Origin: Streptomyces sp. P3
GTDB taxonomy: Bacteria; Actinomycetota; Actinomycetes; Streptomycetales; Streptomycetaceae
NCBI GenBank assembly: GCA_016893485.2
Contig: JAFEKX020000001.1
Coordinates: 5,473,501-5,537,500, forward strand
Reading direction: 5' to 3'
DNA length: 64,000 nt
The position numbers were made by a program, and so were the translations under genes. Below the pieces are notes generated by a model that was given only the letters and a program-made list of their open reading frames with translations, was not told the origin of the DNA and ran no database searches. Of the stretch, positions 21,009-31,731 are shown piece after piece. Position 1 is the first letter of the stretch; every line of letters starts with the position of its first letter.

Positions 21009-21947
21009 GTGGATCTCGACGCCGTACGCACCTTCGTGGCCATCGCAGACGCGGGCCGTTTCCAGGATGCGGCCACGGAGTTGTCGATCACCCAGCAGGC
21101 CGTCTCCAAGAGGGTCGCCGCGCTGGAGCGGGCCGTGGGCGTGCGGCTCTTCGCGCGGACCCCCGCGCGGGGCGGAGCTGACCGTCGACGGGCGGGCGTT
21201 CCTGCCGCACGCGCGGGATCTGCTGCGTGCCGAGGCGCGGGCGTTCGCCTCCGTGCGGCCCGGGCACCGGGCGCTGCGCGTCGACGTGATCGGGCGCGGG
21301 CTCGCCCCGGCCGCGCTGCTGCGGGACTTCCACCGGGCCCGCCCCGAGATCGAGTTGGACGTCGTGACGCTGTTCGACGCCGACGCGGCCGTCGACGCGA
21401 TCCGCTCCGGCACGGTCGACGCGTCCTTCCGCGCCGTCACCATGACCGGGCGCAGGCTCCCCGACGACATCGAGGTCAGCCGCGCCTTCGACGAACCCGT
21501 TCAACTCCTCACCGGCCCGGCCCATGCCCTCGCCGGCGCCGGGACCGTCACCCCGGCCGACCTCGTCGGGCACCGGATCTGGATGCCCGGCCTCGTCCCG
21601 GGCACCGAGTGGGCCGCGTACTACGACGCACTCGCCGCCGCGTTCGGACTCACCATCGAGAGCAACGGGCCGGACTTCGGGGTGGAGCCGCTGCTCGACA
21701 CCATTGCCGGGTCGCGTTCGCTGGCGACGTTCGTGGGGAGCAGACCCGGCTGGTCTGGCCCGCCCATCACGACCTGCGCCGGATCGCGGTCCGGAATCCG
21801 ACGCCGGTCTATCCGCACTCCCTCGTCCGCCATCGCGACAACCGGCACCCCGCCCTTGCCGCTCTTCGCGATCACCTCGGCGCCGCGACGACCCCGGATC
21901 AGGCCGACCGCGCCGACGCCGAGACCTGGACGCCTGCCTGGGCGTGA
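21009..21947 (+). CDS. LysR-family transcriptional regulator
   Basis: About 312 residues. The N-terminal HTH is clear: LDAVRTFVAIADAGRF, SITQQAVSKRVAALERAVG, VRLFART. The effector domain follows (RVDVIGRGLAPAALLRDF, HRIWMPGLVPGTEW). One C is gained near 21170 (expected TPRGAELTVDG), and one base is lost near 21742 (expected FVGEQTRLVWPAHHD). Both changes are in homopolymers. GTG 21009 is chosen because the family motif begins immediately. It is divergent from the MFS transporter, which it may control. Confidence 0.85.
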   Translation: MDLDAVRTFVAIADAGRFQDAATELSITQQAVSKRVAALERAVGVRLFARTPARGGADRRRAGVPAARAGSAACRGAGVRLRAARAPGAARRRDRARARPGRAAAGLPPGPPRDRVGRRDAVRRRRGRRRDPLRHGRRVLPRRHHDRAQAPRRHRGQPRLRRTRSTPHRPGPCPRRRRDRHPGRPRRAPDLDARPRPGHRVGRVLRRTRRRVRTHHREQRAGLRGGAAARHHCRVAFAGDVRGEQTRLVWPAHHDLRRIAVRNPTPVYPHSLVRHRDNRHPALAALRDHLGAATTPDQADRADAETWTPAWA

Positions 21948-21955
21948 CGGTCCGG

Positions 21956-22905
21956 TCAGTGCGGGTCGCGCAGCCTTCGCCCGATCTCCAGGTGATCCGG
22001 CGCCGGGGCGCGGCCGTCCACCACCGACCACAGCGCGTTCTGCAGCACCCGCCCCAGCGTCCAGGCCCGCGCCCGGGCCCGGTCGAGACCGATCACGTCG
22101 GTCATCGCGTCGAAGCGCCAACGGATTTCGTCGGGGTCGAAACGGTTGTCCAGCGCCGGGAAGAGTTCGAAACCGGGGTCGCCCGCGAGGGGCTTGGGGT
22201 CGATCGCCAGCCAGGGGCCACGGTCGTCGGTGTCGGTGTCGGTGGTCGTGTCTGTGCCGCTTTCGGTCGCGGGCCGGGTGCCGAGCACGTTGTCGTAGTG
22301 CAGGTCCCAGTGCAGCAGCCGGTCCCCGGGCTCGTCCGCGACCTCGCGCACCGCCGCCGCGCAGTCCTCGATCAGGCGTCTGTCCGCCGGGTCGGGGAGG
22401 TGGGGAGGGCGGACGGCACCTGTTCCAGCATGGCCGTCGTCAGCGGGCCGAGGCGTCGGCGCAGTTCCGGTGGTGCGGATACCGCGGTCAGGCGGGCCAG
22501 GAGGCGGGCGATCACGAGGACCGCGGCCCGGGAGTCCGGTTCGTGGGTGAGGGCGCGGGACGCGTCGAGGCGTTCCAGGAGCAGGGTGCCGGTTCCGTCG
22601 TCGTACTCCAGAAGTCGTACGGCGCCGTCGCCGCCCCAGGTGCGCAGGGCGATCGGCTCGCCGGCGGTCTCCTCGTCGAGGTACTGGAGTTTCAGCGCGG
22701 CCCGGGTGCCGTCGGCGCGCAGGACCGGCAGGACCAGGGCGCACATGCCGTACATCGAGGGGCCGTCGAGCCGGAGTGACCAGCGGTCCAGGAAGCCCGC
22801 AGCGCGGTGCGGGAGTTCCGCCACGAAGGCGTGTCCCGCCGCTCCGTTGAACCTCTCCTGGGAGGTGACCAGCGCGGCCGGGATGTCGATCACGGCTCCG
22901 ACCAT
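21956..22905 (-). CDS. Aminoglycoside/hydroxyurea-type antibiotic phosphotransferase
   Basis: Kinase-like protein of about 316 residues of the APH(6)/hydroxyurea resistance family. Features include ALKLQYLDEETAGEPIAL (nucleotide-binding Lys), LLLERLD, the catalytic loop HWDLHYDNVLG and AIDPKPLAGDPGFEL, which matches the DFG-like region of this family. A Thr/Asp repeat (TDTTTDTDTDD) sits after the loop. The frame shifts once near 22400. Substrate is unknown; members phosphorylate streptomycin or hydroxyurea, but many Streptomyces paralogues have no proven resistance role. Confidence 0.83.
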
Positions 22906-22915
22906 ACTGGCGTGC

Positions 22916-23580
22916 GTGAATCGGCTCATGCGAATTACCCGGGGCCTCCACAGGGTGTGGGCGTACGTCCGCAGCGCCCCCGGCACGTACGTCTGGCTGG
23001 GGATCCTCTTCGTCACCACGGTCGCCATGCACCACATGTCGCCGGATTTCGAACAGGACTTCCTGCGGCAGCGGTCCACCAACATCCACGAGCTGTCGAA
23101 CAAGCCGGTGCGGGTGCTGTTCGCGAGCGCGATGTGGATCGACGGGGGCCGCTGGGTGCCGTACGCGGTGCTGTACACGGTGTTCCACGCGCAGGCCGAG
23201 CGGTGGATCGGTACGGCGCGGTGGCTGATGGTGTGTGTGGCCGCGCATGTGCTGGCGACGCTGATCAGTGAGGGGGCGCTGCTGTGGGCGATCAAGAACG
23301 ACATGGCGCCGGAGTCCGCCGTCGACACCCTTGACGTCGGGGTGAGTTACGCGCTGGCCGGGGTCGTCGGGGTGCTCGCGTACCGCATCGCGGTGCCGTG
23401 GCGGTACCTGTATCTGGTGGTCGTCCTGGCCGTCTACGGGTGGTGCTGGCGACCGGCCGCACCTTCACCGATCTCGGGCATTTCACCTCCGTGGTGATCG
23501 GGCTCGCGTGTTATCCGCTGGTCAGAGGGTGCGGAAAAGCATGGAATCCGAAGGAGACAGTGGCCGCGCTCAGGGGTTAG
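22916..23580 (+). CDS. Rhomboid-like membrane protein
   Basis: About 221 residues with several hydrophobic segments (YVWLGILFVTTVAMHH, WLMVCVAAHVLATLISEG, YALAGVVGVLAYRIA, then a last span after the shift). It resembles the rhomboid-like proteins of actinomycetes, which keep the fold but often not the protease residues; I see no convincing GxSG site. One G is lost near 23445 (expected VYGVVLATGRTFTD). The start is GTG 22916 or ATG 22928. Confidence 0.65.
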
Positions 23581-23589
23581 CGTCCGGTC

Positions 23590-25025
23590 ATGAGCAGCTC
23601 GGTGAGCGGTGGGGCGGACGGTGGCGTGAACGGCGTGAACGGTGTCGTGAACGGTGGCGTCTCCTTCTGGTACGCGGACGACGGCATCCCTGTGCGGCGG
23701 GAGCCGCTCGGTGGTGACGCCTCCGCGGATGTCGTGATCGTCGGGGGCGGGTACACGGGGTTGTGGACCGCGTACTACCTGAAGAAGGCGGCACCTTTTC
23801 TGCGGGTCGTCGTCCTGGAGCAGAAGTTCTGCGGTTACGGCGCTTCCGGGCGGAACGGTGGGTGGCTGTACAACGGGATCGCGGGGCGTGACCGGTACGC
23901 GAAACTTCACGGGCGGGACGCGGCGGTGCGGCTGCAGCAGGCCATGAACGACACCGTCGGTGAGGTCATCGCGGTGGCGGAGGCGGAGGGGATCGACGCC
24001 GACATCCATCGGGGTGGAGTGCTCGAAGTCGCTTGTACGCCCGCTCAGTTGGCTCGGTTGAAGGCCTTTCACGAGCACGAGCTGTCGTACGGCGAGACCG
24101 ACCGGGAGTTGTACGGGGCGCGCGAGACCGGTGAGCGGATTCGGGTCGCGGACGCGGTCGGGTCCACGTGGACTCCGCATGGGGCTCGGCTGCATCCCGT
24201 GAAGCTGGTGAAGGGGCTTGCCGCTGCGGCCGAGGCGTTGGGCGTCGGGATCCATGAGTCGACGCCGGTTACGGAGATTCGGCCTAAGCATGCGGTGACG
24301 CCGTACGGGACTGTCCGGGCGCCCTATGTGCTGCGGTGTACGGAGGGGTTCACCGCGAGTCTCAAGGGGCAGCGGCGGACCTGGTTGCCGATGAACTCGT
24401 CGATGATCGCCACCGAGCCGCTCACCGATGCGCAGTGGGAGTCGGTGGGGTGGGGTGGGCTGAGACCCTGGGGGACATGGCCCACGCCTATATGTACGCG
24501 CAGCGCACCGCCGACGGGCGGATCGCGTTGGGTGGGCGGGGGTGCCGTATCGGTTCGGGTCGAAGACCGACAACGACAGGCGGACGCAGGCCTCTACGGT
24601 CGAGGCGCTGCGGGAGATTCTCGTGCGGTTCTTTCCGGCGCTTGCGGGGTGCGGGTTGCGCATGCGTGGTCGGGGGTTCTGGGGTGCCTCGGGACTGGTG
24701 CGCGACGGTGACGCTGGATCGGGCCACGGGGCTGGGGTGGGCCGGGGGTTATGTCGGGTCCGGGGTGGCGACGACGAACCTCGCTGCGCGGACGCTGCGG
24801 GATCTGGTGCAGCTGGATTCCGGGCAGGCGGGGGCTACTGAGCTGACCGGGTTGCCTTGGGTGGGGCATGCGGTGCGGAAGTGGGAGCCGGAGCCGTTTC
24901 GGTGGTTGGGGGTGCAGGGGATGTACGCGACGTATCGGGCTGCGGATCGGCGGGAGTCGGCGGGGTACGGGGTGTCGTCCTCACGGCTGGCTCGGTGGGC
25001 GGATCGGGTGGCTGGGCGGGGGTGA
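23590..25025 (+). CDS. FAD-dependent oxidoreductase of the D-amino-acid/gamma-glutamylputrescine oxidase type
   Basis: The N-terminal dinucleotide fold is DVVIVGGGYTGLWTAYYL with GYGASGRNGGWL downstream, typical of DAO/PuuB-like oxidases acting on amines or amino acids. The reconstructed length is about 477 residues, and it ends ADRVAGRG. Four single-base losses lie at about 24465, 24540, 24660 and 24690; the pieces (ETLGDMAHAYMYAQRT, YRFGSKTDNDRRTQA, VAHAWSGVLG, TGLGWAGGYVGSGVA) fit one protein. The N-terminus carries a short Gly/Asn/Val repeat from tandem gtgaacggc units, so the true start could lie a little downstream. Confidence 0.82.
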
Positions 25026-25053
25026 GGCCGGCCGTTGTCGGGTGCGGGTCCGG

Positions 25054-25114
25054 TGGGGGCTGGTCGCGCCCCGCGGCGGAGCCGCTGATCGATACAGCCT
25101 CGCGCCCCTGGGTG
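25054..25114. repeat. Dispersed Streptomyces intergenic repeat, copy 1
   Basis: The element begins gggggctggtcgcgccccg and ends acagcctcgcgcccctggg. It is almost the same as the copy at 49452-49508, including the central gcggagcc...atcgatacag block. It lies just after the FAD oxidoreductase gene in the 294-bp gap 25026-25319, where no other feature is clear. Confidence 0.75.
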
Positions 25115-25319
25115 AGTGGGGGTGCCGCCTCGTGGCTCGGTGCCCGTGCGTCGTTGTTCGCCCGTGCTGCGTTGTGGGGCGGCGCCGCGCCGGGGGTGTC
25201 CGTCCTCGGATCGGCGCGGCAAGGTTCCTTGAGAGTGCGGCTAGATGAGCGCCGGCCGCTGCGGGCGGACACCCCGACACGTCGCCTTGCCGCCGTACGT
25301 GGCTTGCGGGCCGCTTGGG

Positions 25320-26839
25320 TCAGGTCGCCGACTTTGATGCCGACTCCTGCGCGGGGGTCGGGGATGGGGCCGTTGGGCCGTGCTTCGGGGCTCGGGCTGT
25401 GACCATCAGGCCCGCTACCAGGCCTGCAAGGAGCATGACGGCTACGGCCCACCAGATGGCGACCGTGTAGCCGTGGACGATGCCCTTGCTGGTGACGAGG
25501 GCCTTCTCGGCGGGGTTGTGGAGGTGGGCGACGATGTAGGCCGTGCTGCTGGTGGTGGCGATCGTGTTGAGGAGGGCCGTGCCGATCGAACCGCCCACCT
25601 GCTGGGCCGTGTTGACGGTCGCCGAGGTGACGCCCGAGTCCTGCGGGGCCACGCCGGCCGTCGCGGTGGCGAAGACCGGCATGAAGATGAGGCCCATGCC
25701 GAGGCCCATCAGGATCAGGCCGGGGAGCAGTTCGGTGGTGTAGTCCGAGTGGACCGTCAGGCGGGTGAAGAAGGACATGCCCGCGGCGGCCAGTACCGCG
25801 CCCGGGACCATGAGGGTGCGTGGTGGGACGTGCTGCATCAGGCGGGCCGAGATCTGGGTCGAGCCGATGATGATCGCGACCGTGAGGGGCAGGAAGGCCA
25901 TGCCGGTCTTCACGGGCGAGTAGTCGAGGATGACCTGGAGGTAGTAGGTCATGAACAGGAACATGCCGAACATGCCGATGACCGCGAGGCCCATCGTCAG
26001 GAAGCAGCCGGCACGGTTGCGGTCCTTGACGATGTGGAGGGGGAGGAGGGGGCTGGGGGCCCTGTTCTGCCACCAGACGAAGGCGACTAGGAGTACGACG
26101 CCTGCCGCGAACAGGCCCAGGACCAGGGGTCCGTCCAGCCGCGCGGCTCCGCCTCGCTGAAGCCGTAGACGATCGCCACGAGTCCGCCGCAGCCCAGGAC
26201 TACGCCGGGTACGTCGAGGCGGGCGCCGCTGTGGCCCGGGCGGTCGTGGAGCAGGGCGAAGGCGCCGAAGACCGCGATGATCGCGATGGGGATGTTGACG
26301 TAGAGGCACCAGCGCCAGTTCAGGTACTCGGTGAGCAGCCCGCCCGCGATGAAGCCGATCGCCGAACCGCTGCCCGCGAGTGCGCCGTAGATCCCGAAGG
26401 CCTTGCCGCGTTCCTTCGGGTCCGTGAACGTCGTGGTCAGGAGGCTGAGCGCGGAGGGGGCCAGTACGGCGGCGAAGACGCCCTGGAGGGCGCGGGCGCC
26501 GAAGAGCATGCCGGACGTCGTGGCCGCGCCGCCCAGTGCGGAGGCGCCCGCGAAGCCGATCAGGCCGATGATGAACGTCCGTTTGCGGCCCACCAGGTCG
26601 GCGATCCGGCCGCCCAGCAGGAGCAGGCCGCCGAACGCGAGTGTGTACGCCGTGATGACCCATTGCCGGTTGCCGTCGGACATGCCCAGGTCGCGCTGTG
26701 CGGACGGGAGTGCGATGTTCACGATCGTCGCGTCCAGGACGACCATGAGCTGCGCGAGAGCGATGATCACCAGGCCCCACCAGCGCCGGGGATCGGGCTC
26801 GTCCGTCGCGGCTGATTCACCTGTTTGGGTGACACTCAT
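25320..26839 (-). CDS. DHA2-type MFS drug transporter (EmrB/QacA-like)
   Basis: Membrane transporter of about 507 residues with 14 predicted spans. Family marks include LMVVLDATIVNIALPSAQRD in helix 1, GRIADLVGRKRTF in the first loop, and LQGVFAAVLAPSALSLL. The C-terminal half (FMTYYLQVILDYSPVKTGMAF, NTAQQVGGSIGTALLNTI) is intact in a second frame. One base is lost near 26145. The start ATG at 26839 follows a normal spacing. The substrate is unknown; multidrug efflux by proton antiport is the family role. Confidence 0.88.
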
Positions 26840-26937
26840 CTGGCCAGAAGACCATGAATCGGTATCTATCGCATCCTGAATCGTATGCGTGTGTGCCTTC
26901 GGGGGCAGGGGGCGGATTCGGTTGTGTGGTGGGGCGG

Positions 26938-27902
26938 TCATGGTTCCAGCACCACCTTTCCGGTTGTCCTCCGGGTTTCGAGTGCGTGGTGGGCGACTGC
27001 CGCCTTGGGCAGGGGGAAGCGGTCTACGGCCGGGCTGAGGCGGCCTTCCGCTGCCGCGGTGAGGGCGCGCAGTTCCAGGGTTCGCATGGGGCTCGGGCCG
27101 CCGGCCTTCTGCATCATCGCGGGGCCGAGGGTTTGTTCGGACCGGCCGGCGATGGCGTACGGCTCGCCGCTCGACCAGCCGAAGACGAGGTGCCGGCCGT
27201 CCTTCTGGAGGAGGTCGGTTGCCTCGCGCGCGACGGCGCCGCCCACTCCGTCGAATACGACGGTTGCGCGCCGGTCGCCCAGCCAGGCCCGTACCTTGGC
27301 GGGCCACTCGGGGCTGTGTAGTCGACGGCGAGGTCGGCGCCGTTGGCCTGTGTGAGGGCGACCTTTTCCGGGCCGCCCGCCAGGCCGATGACGGTGGCGC
27401 CGGCTTGCTTCGCGTACTGGACGAGGAGTGTGCCCAGGCCTCCGGCGGCGGCCGGGATGATTGCCAGGGAGTCGGGGGTCAGGTCGGTGAACTGCACGAT
27501 TCCCATGGCCGTACGGCCCGTTCCGATCATGGCGACTGCCTGAGCGAAGTCGAGGTTCGCCGGGATCTCGTGGACCCGGTCGACGTCGACCACGGCCAGC
27601 TCCGCGTATCCGCCCGGCGCGAACCCGAGGTGTGCCACCACCCGCTTGCCGAGCCACAGCCCGGCGACCCCGTCCCCGAGCGACTCGACTACACCGGCGA
27701 CCTCGCGGCCGGGGATGGTGGGAAGGGCCGGGAGTTCGGGGAGGGGGCCGCGTTCTCCCCTCCGTAGAACCGTGTCCAGGAGGTGAACTCCCGCCGCGGC
27801 TACGGCGATTCGGACCTGGCCGGGGGCGGGGGTGGGGTCGGCGGTGGGTTCGTAGGTGAGGTTCTCGGCGGGACCGAAGGTGTGGAGTCGGACGGCGTGC
27901 AT
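26938..27902 (-). CDS. Zinc-type alcohol dehydrogenase/quinone oxidoreductase (MDR family)
   Basis: NADPH-dependent medium-chain reductase of about 321 residues. It has the GroES-like N-terminus (MHAVRLHTFGPAENL, GREVAGVVESLGDGV) and the Rossmann fold (AAAGGLGTLLVQYAKQAGA, IGLAGGPEK). No zinc ligand cluster is seen, which fits the quinone oxidoreductase branch. The frame shifts once near 27315; the rest (VVFDGVGGAVAREATDLL ... TGKVVLEP) completes the domain. It is divergent from the pentapeptide gene. Confidence 0.87.
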
Positions 27903-28049
27903 GGGGCCCCCTGGGTGACGAGCGGGTTCCGGTTGCTGTGGGTTGTGCGGGTGGGCGGGCTTGTGCGGGTCCCACTCTTCGACCTCAAGCGTGCTTGAGG
28001 TCAAGTGGTGGCCGTCCTCGTTGTCAGTGGTGGGGTGCAGGATGGAGGT

Positions 28050-28723
28050 ATGGCGAGGAGAGCGGCGACGGGTGGGGTGAAGGGGGCGCGGCGGCCGGAG
28101 GTGCGGCTGCCCGTTCTGGAGGCTTACGAGGGCGGGGAGTTGGAGCCGGACGGGGACTATGACGGGCTGGACTTCCGCGACCAGGACTTCGTGGGGCAGG
28201 ACGGTGGGGGCGCCCGCTTCATGGACTGCGCGCTGACGGGATGCGCGCTGGACGAGACCCGGCTGCATCACGCCCGCGTACTGGACTCCGTCCTCACCGG
28301 CATACGGGGCGTCGGCACCGACCTCGCCGAGTCGACCCTGCGTGACGTCGAGGTCATCGACGCGCGGATGGGCGGGGTCCAGTTGCACGGTGCCGTGCTG
28401 GAGCGTGTGGTGATCCGCGGCGGCAAGATCGACTACCTGAACCTGCGCAAGGCGAAACTCCGGGACGTCGTCTTCGAGGGTTGCGTCCTGGTGGAGCCGG
28501 ACTTCCTCGATGCCCGGCTGGAGCGCGTCGAGTTCGTCGACTGTGCGCTGAAGGGGGCGGACTTCACGGGGGTGACGTTCACCGACGTGGATCTGCGGGG
28601 GCCGTGGAGCTGGAGATCGCGCGAGGCGTGGAGCGGTTGTCCGGGGCCGTGATCAGCATGGGGCAGTTGCTGGATCTGGCGCCGGTGTTGGCTGTGCAGA
28701 TGGGGATTCGGGTGGAGGGGTGA
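28050..28723 (+). CDS. Pentapeptide repeat protein
   Basis: About 224 residues with tandem A(D/N)LxX-type pentapeptides, for example GLDFRDQDF, DCALTGCALDETRLHHARVLD, LNLRKAKLRDVVFEGC and GADFTGVTFTDVDL, giving a right-handed beta-helix. The role is unknown; some members protect gyrase. One base is lost near 28600; the end then reads ERLSGAVISMGQLLDLAP. The start ATG at 28050 has a GGATGGAGG site just upstream. Confidence 0.85.
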
Positions 28724-28726
28724 GGG

Positions 28727-28800
28727 GTGGGGGAGCGTCCAACGGGGGCAAGGGGGCAAGGGGTAGGGGCTAGGGGCAAGGGGGAGGGGCTAGGAGTAGG
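28727..28800. repeat. G-rich low-complexity tract
   Basis: Imperfect units of the type gggggcaag, ggggtag and ggggctag directly after the pentapeptide gene. It has potential to form a G-quadruplex on the + strand. Together with the next element it fills the 249-bp gap 28724-28972. Confidence 0.6.
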
Positions 28801-28851
28801 GGTTCTTTGCGGGGAGCTTCTTGGTGCACCTCTCGACTCAGGCCGGCGTCA

Positions 28852-28925
28852 TTCAGCCCGTCCGGCGTTTGAGGACGAGGCCCCTTCAGGGCCGATGGGG
28901 GTCTGGGGGCGCAGCCCCAGGGGCG
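28852..28925. repeat. Dispersed Streptomyces repeat of the cagcccgtccggcgtttgag family
   Basis: Starts cagcccgtccggcgtttgag, continues through gaggccccttcagggccgat and ends gggggcgcagccccagg. This block is very common between Streptomyces genes, often as an inverted repeat near 3' ends. It ends about 50 bp before the convergent gene at 28973. Confidence 0.7.
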
Positions 28926-28972
28926 GTGTCGTCAGTGCCGGGCAACCATCAAGCTCAGGGTGACCAAGGCGT

Positions 28973-29505
28973 TCAGGGAACCCTCGGGAACTTCGCCTGG
29001 AGGGTCCAGATCGCCGGGTTTTCGCCCAGCGCATCGTGCAGATCGACCAGGTCCGCGATCAGGTCATGGAGGAAGTCCCGCGCCTCACGCCGAAGTTCGG
29101 CGTGGGAGAAGGTCAACGCCTCCTCATCCCCCCGCATCCAGTCCGCCTCGACATCCACCCACCCGAACCGCCGCTCGAACAGCATCCGGTCCGTCGACTC
29201 CGTGAAGTCCAGTTCCGCCCGCTGCGGCCGAGACGCCCGTGACCCCGCCGGATCCTGATCGATCAGCTCCACGATGTCGCACAGCGCCCACGCGAAGTCC
29301 AGCACCGGCACCCACCCCCACGCCGTGGACACTTCCCGGTCCGCCTTGGTGTCGGCGAGGTAGACGTCACCGCAGAACAGGTCGTGCCGCAGCGCGTGGA
29401 CGTCCGCGCGGCGGTAGTCGGTCTGCGGGGGTCGGGGAAGCGGTTGGAGAGGGCGTAGCCGATGTCGAGCACGTAGGAGATGGTGTCACGATCGGGGATG
29501 TCCAA
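28973..29505 (-). CDS. Hypothetical soluble protein
   Basis: About 178 residues, start MDIPDRDTISYVLDIGYAL, end IWTLQAKFPRVP. No family recognised. The centre (EVSTAWGWVPVLDFAWALCDIVELID) is rich in aromatic and acidic residues. One base is lost near 29430, where the N-terminal frame turns into low-complexity Arg/Thr. The rejoined frame gives DYRRADVHALRHDLFCGDVY, so it is a single normal gene. It is convergent with the pentapeptide gene and divergent from the peptidase. Confidence 0.65.
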
Positions 29506-29619
29506 GGTCGGCCGGAGTCTCCGGAGGCCGGGTCACCGCCCCGAGCGCTTAAGGAGAGGGCCCCGGAGACCGGCTGGACGGCCCGGGGTCAACGCCCCCG
29601 AGCTCATAGGATCGCGCAC

Positions 29620-31122
29620 GTGTCCAGATCCGCACGCCTCGCCCCGACTGTCACGCCCTCCCTGCGCACCCTCACCGTCGCCCTCTCCCTCACCCTGACC
29701 CTCGGCCTGACGGCGTGCAGCGGATCGGGCGGGGTTCACGCCACCCCGGCAGCGCGGGCGTAGGCGACCCGTACTTCCCGAAGTCCGGCAACGGCGGTTA
29801 CGACGTCACCCACTACGACCTGACCCTCGCCTACACCCCCGACACCTCCGACGCGTCCGATGCCTCCGAGACCCGTGACACCCCGTCCTGACCGCCACCG
29901 CCACGGTCACCGCCCGCGCCACCGCCTCTCTCTCCACCTTCGACCTCGACTTCCAGGGCATGAAGGTCAACTCCCTTACGGTGGACGGCAAGAAGGCCTC
30001 CTGGACCCGTAGCGGACAGGAGCTGAAGGTCCGGCCGTCCGCTGCTCTCCGCCAAGGCAAGACGTTCCGGACGACGGTCCACTACTCCGGCACCCCGAGA
30101 CGATCACCGATCCCGACGGTTCGGACGAGGGCTGGCTGCCCACGGCGGACGGCGCGCTCGCGCTCGGTGAACCGACCGGCTCGATGGCGTGGTTCCCCGG
30201 CAACGACCACCCGTCCGACAAGGCGACGTACGACATCACGATCACCGTCCCGAAGGGCCTCCAGGCGGTCTCCAACGGCGAGTTGAGAAGCGAGACGACG
30301 AAGGGGACGGGGATAGGGGCGGGGGCGCTCCCACGACGACGTACAGCTGGCACACCCCGCAACCCATGGCGACCTACCTCGCCACCGTCGCGATCGGTCA
30401 CTACGACATCACCCGCACCACCACCAAGAACGGCCTCCCCGTCTACGTCGCGGTGGACCCGCAGGAGGCCGCCGCGAGCCGCAAGGTGCTGGCCCAGCTG
30501 CCCGAGATCATGGAGTGGGAGGAGTACAACTTCGGCCCGTACCCCTTCTCCTCCACCGGCGCGATCGTCGACCGCGGCGGCGACGCGGGCTACGCGCTGG
30601 AGACGCAGAACCGCCCGTTCTTCCCCGGCGCCCCCGACACCGCCACCCTCGTCCACGAACTCGCCCACCAGTGGTACGGCGACTCCGTCACCCCGAAGAC
30701 CTGGCGCGACATGTGGCTCAACGAGGGCTTCGCGACCTACGCGGAGTGGCTCTGGGCGGAGGACCACGACGGCGACACCGCCCAGCAGACCTTCGACGCC
30801 CTCTACAAGGGCACCTACTTCGACGACAAGGCGGACGACGACGCCGTCTGGGCCTTCCCGCCGGCCACCCCGACCTCCGCCGCCCACATCTCCGACAGCC
30901 CCCGTCTACGAACGCGGCGCGATGGTCCTCCACAAGATCCGCCGCACGGTCGGCGACGCCCGCTTCTACGACATCATCCAGGGCTGGGCGGCCACCCACC
31001 GCCACGGCAACGCCAACACGGCCGACTTCACGGCCTATGTCGAGAAGATGGCCCCGGGCAAGGACTTCAGCGAGATCTGGAAGGACTGGTTGTACGGGCA
31101 CGGGAAACCGGCCCGCCCTTGA
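29620..31122 (+). CDS. Secreted M1-family metallopeptidase lipoprotein
   Basis: Zinc aminopeptidase-like lipoprotein of about 500 residues. It has a signal peptide with lipobox LTAC (GLTACSGSGG), so it is anchored outside the membrane. The N-terminal domain includes YDVTHYDLTLAY and the catalytic domain GYALETQNRPFF. The zinc site is HELAHQWYG followed after 18 residues by Glu in WLNEGFATYAEW. The end reads IWKDWLYGHGKPARP. Single-base losses occur near 29750, 29888, 30100, 30330 and 30900, all rejoining cleanly. The GTG at 29620 is chosen because it gives a proper signal peptide. Confidence 0.87.
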
Positions 31123-31158
31123 CCGAAGTCGCGGCTCGGGGGTGGAGGCGCGGCCGGA

Positions 31159-31673
31159 TCAGCGGAGCTGCTTGCGCAACACCGTGCAGGGGCGACCGAG
31201 TTGGCGGTCCTCGCGGTGGTCGATGACGTCGTAGCCGAGGGTGGTCCAGAAGGTGAGGGCGTCGGGGTTGTTGTCAAGGACGGCCAGCCGTACGGCGGTT
31301 CGGCCGAAGGCGCGGAGGCGGGTCTCGACGAGGGACGCCAACTGCCTGCCGTAGCCCTGTTGTTGCTGGGTCGCGTCGATCATCAGGAGGCCGATCCAGG
31401 GGTCGCCGTCGGCCGGGTCGGGGTGTGTTGCGAGGGTGATCGCGATGCCGATCAGGCGTCCGGCGCTGCGGGCGAGCAGGACCTCCACGTCCGGGTCGGC
31501 CAACTCGTCGGCCAGCGCGGTCGCGACCTGTTCCGGCCGGATGTCCGCCGGGTCCGGGAAGTCGCCGCTGAGCGCGTGGAACGCGTGGTTCGAGGCGTAG
31601 AGGGCGGTCAGCTCGGTGAGCAGCTCACCGGGAGCGCACCGGCCTCGGTCGGCGTGAGCGATTCGAGGAACAT
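31159..31673 (-). CDS. GNAT N-acetyltransferase
   Basis: About 171 residues with the acetyl-CoA loop QQQGYGRQL and the downstream strand VRLAVLDNNPDALTFWTTLGY. The N-terminus (MFLESLTPTEAGAL) joins ELLTELTALYASNHAFHAL after one C lost near 31632. Substrate unknown. Convergent with the M1 peptidase. Confidence 0.83.
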
Positions 31674-31731
31674 GGGGGCACGCTAGCCGCCCCGGGGCTC
31701 CGCCGAGGTCCGACCGGAGCCGCTCGCCGAT

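Noticed and set aside
22372..23328. Longer start for the phosphotransferase (23328)
   Set aside because: The extension overlaps the rhomboid-like gene on the other strand and has no family similarity; ATG 22905 fits.
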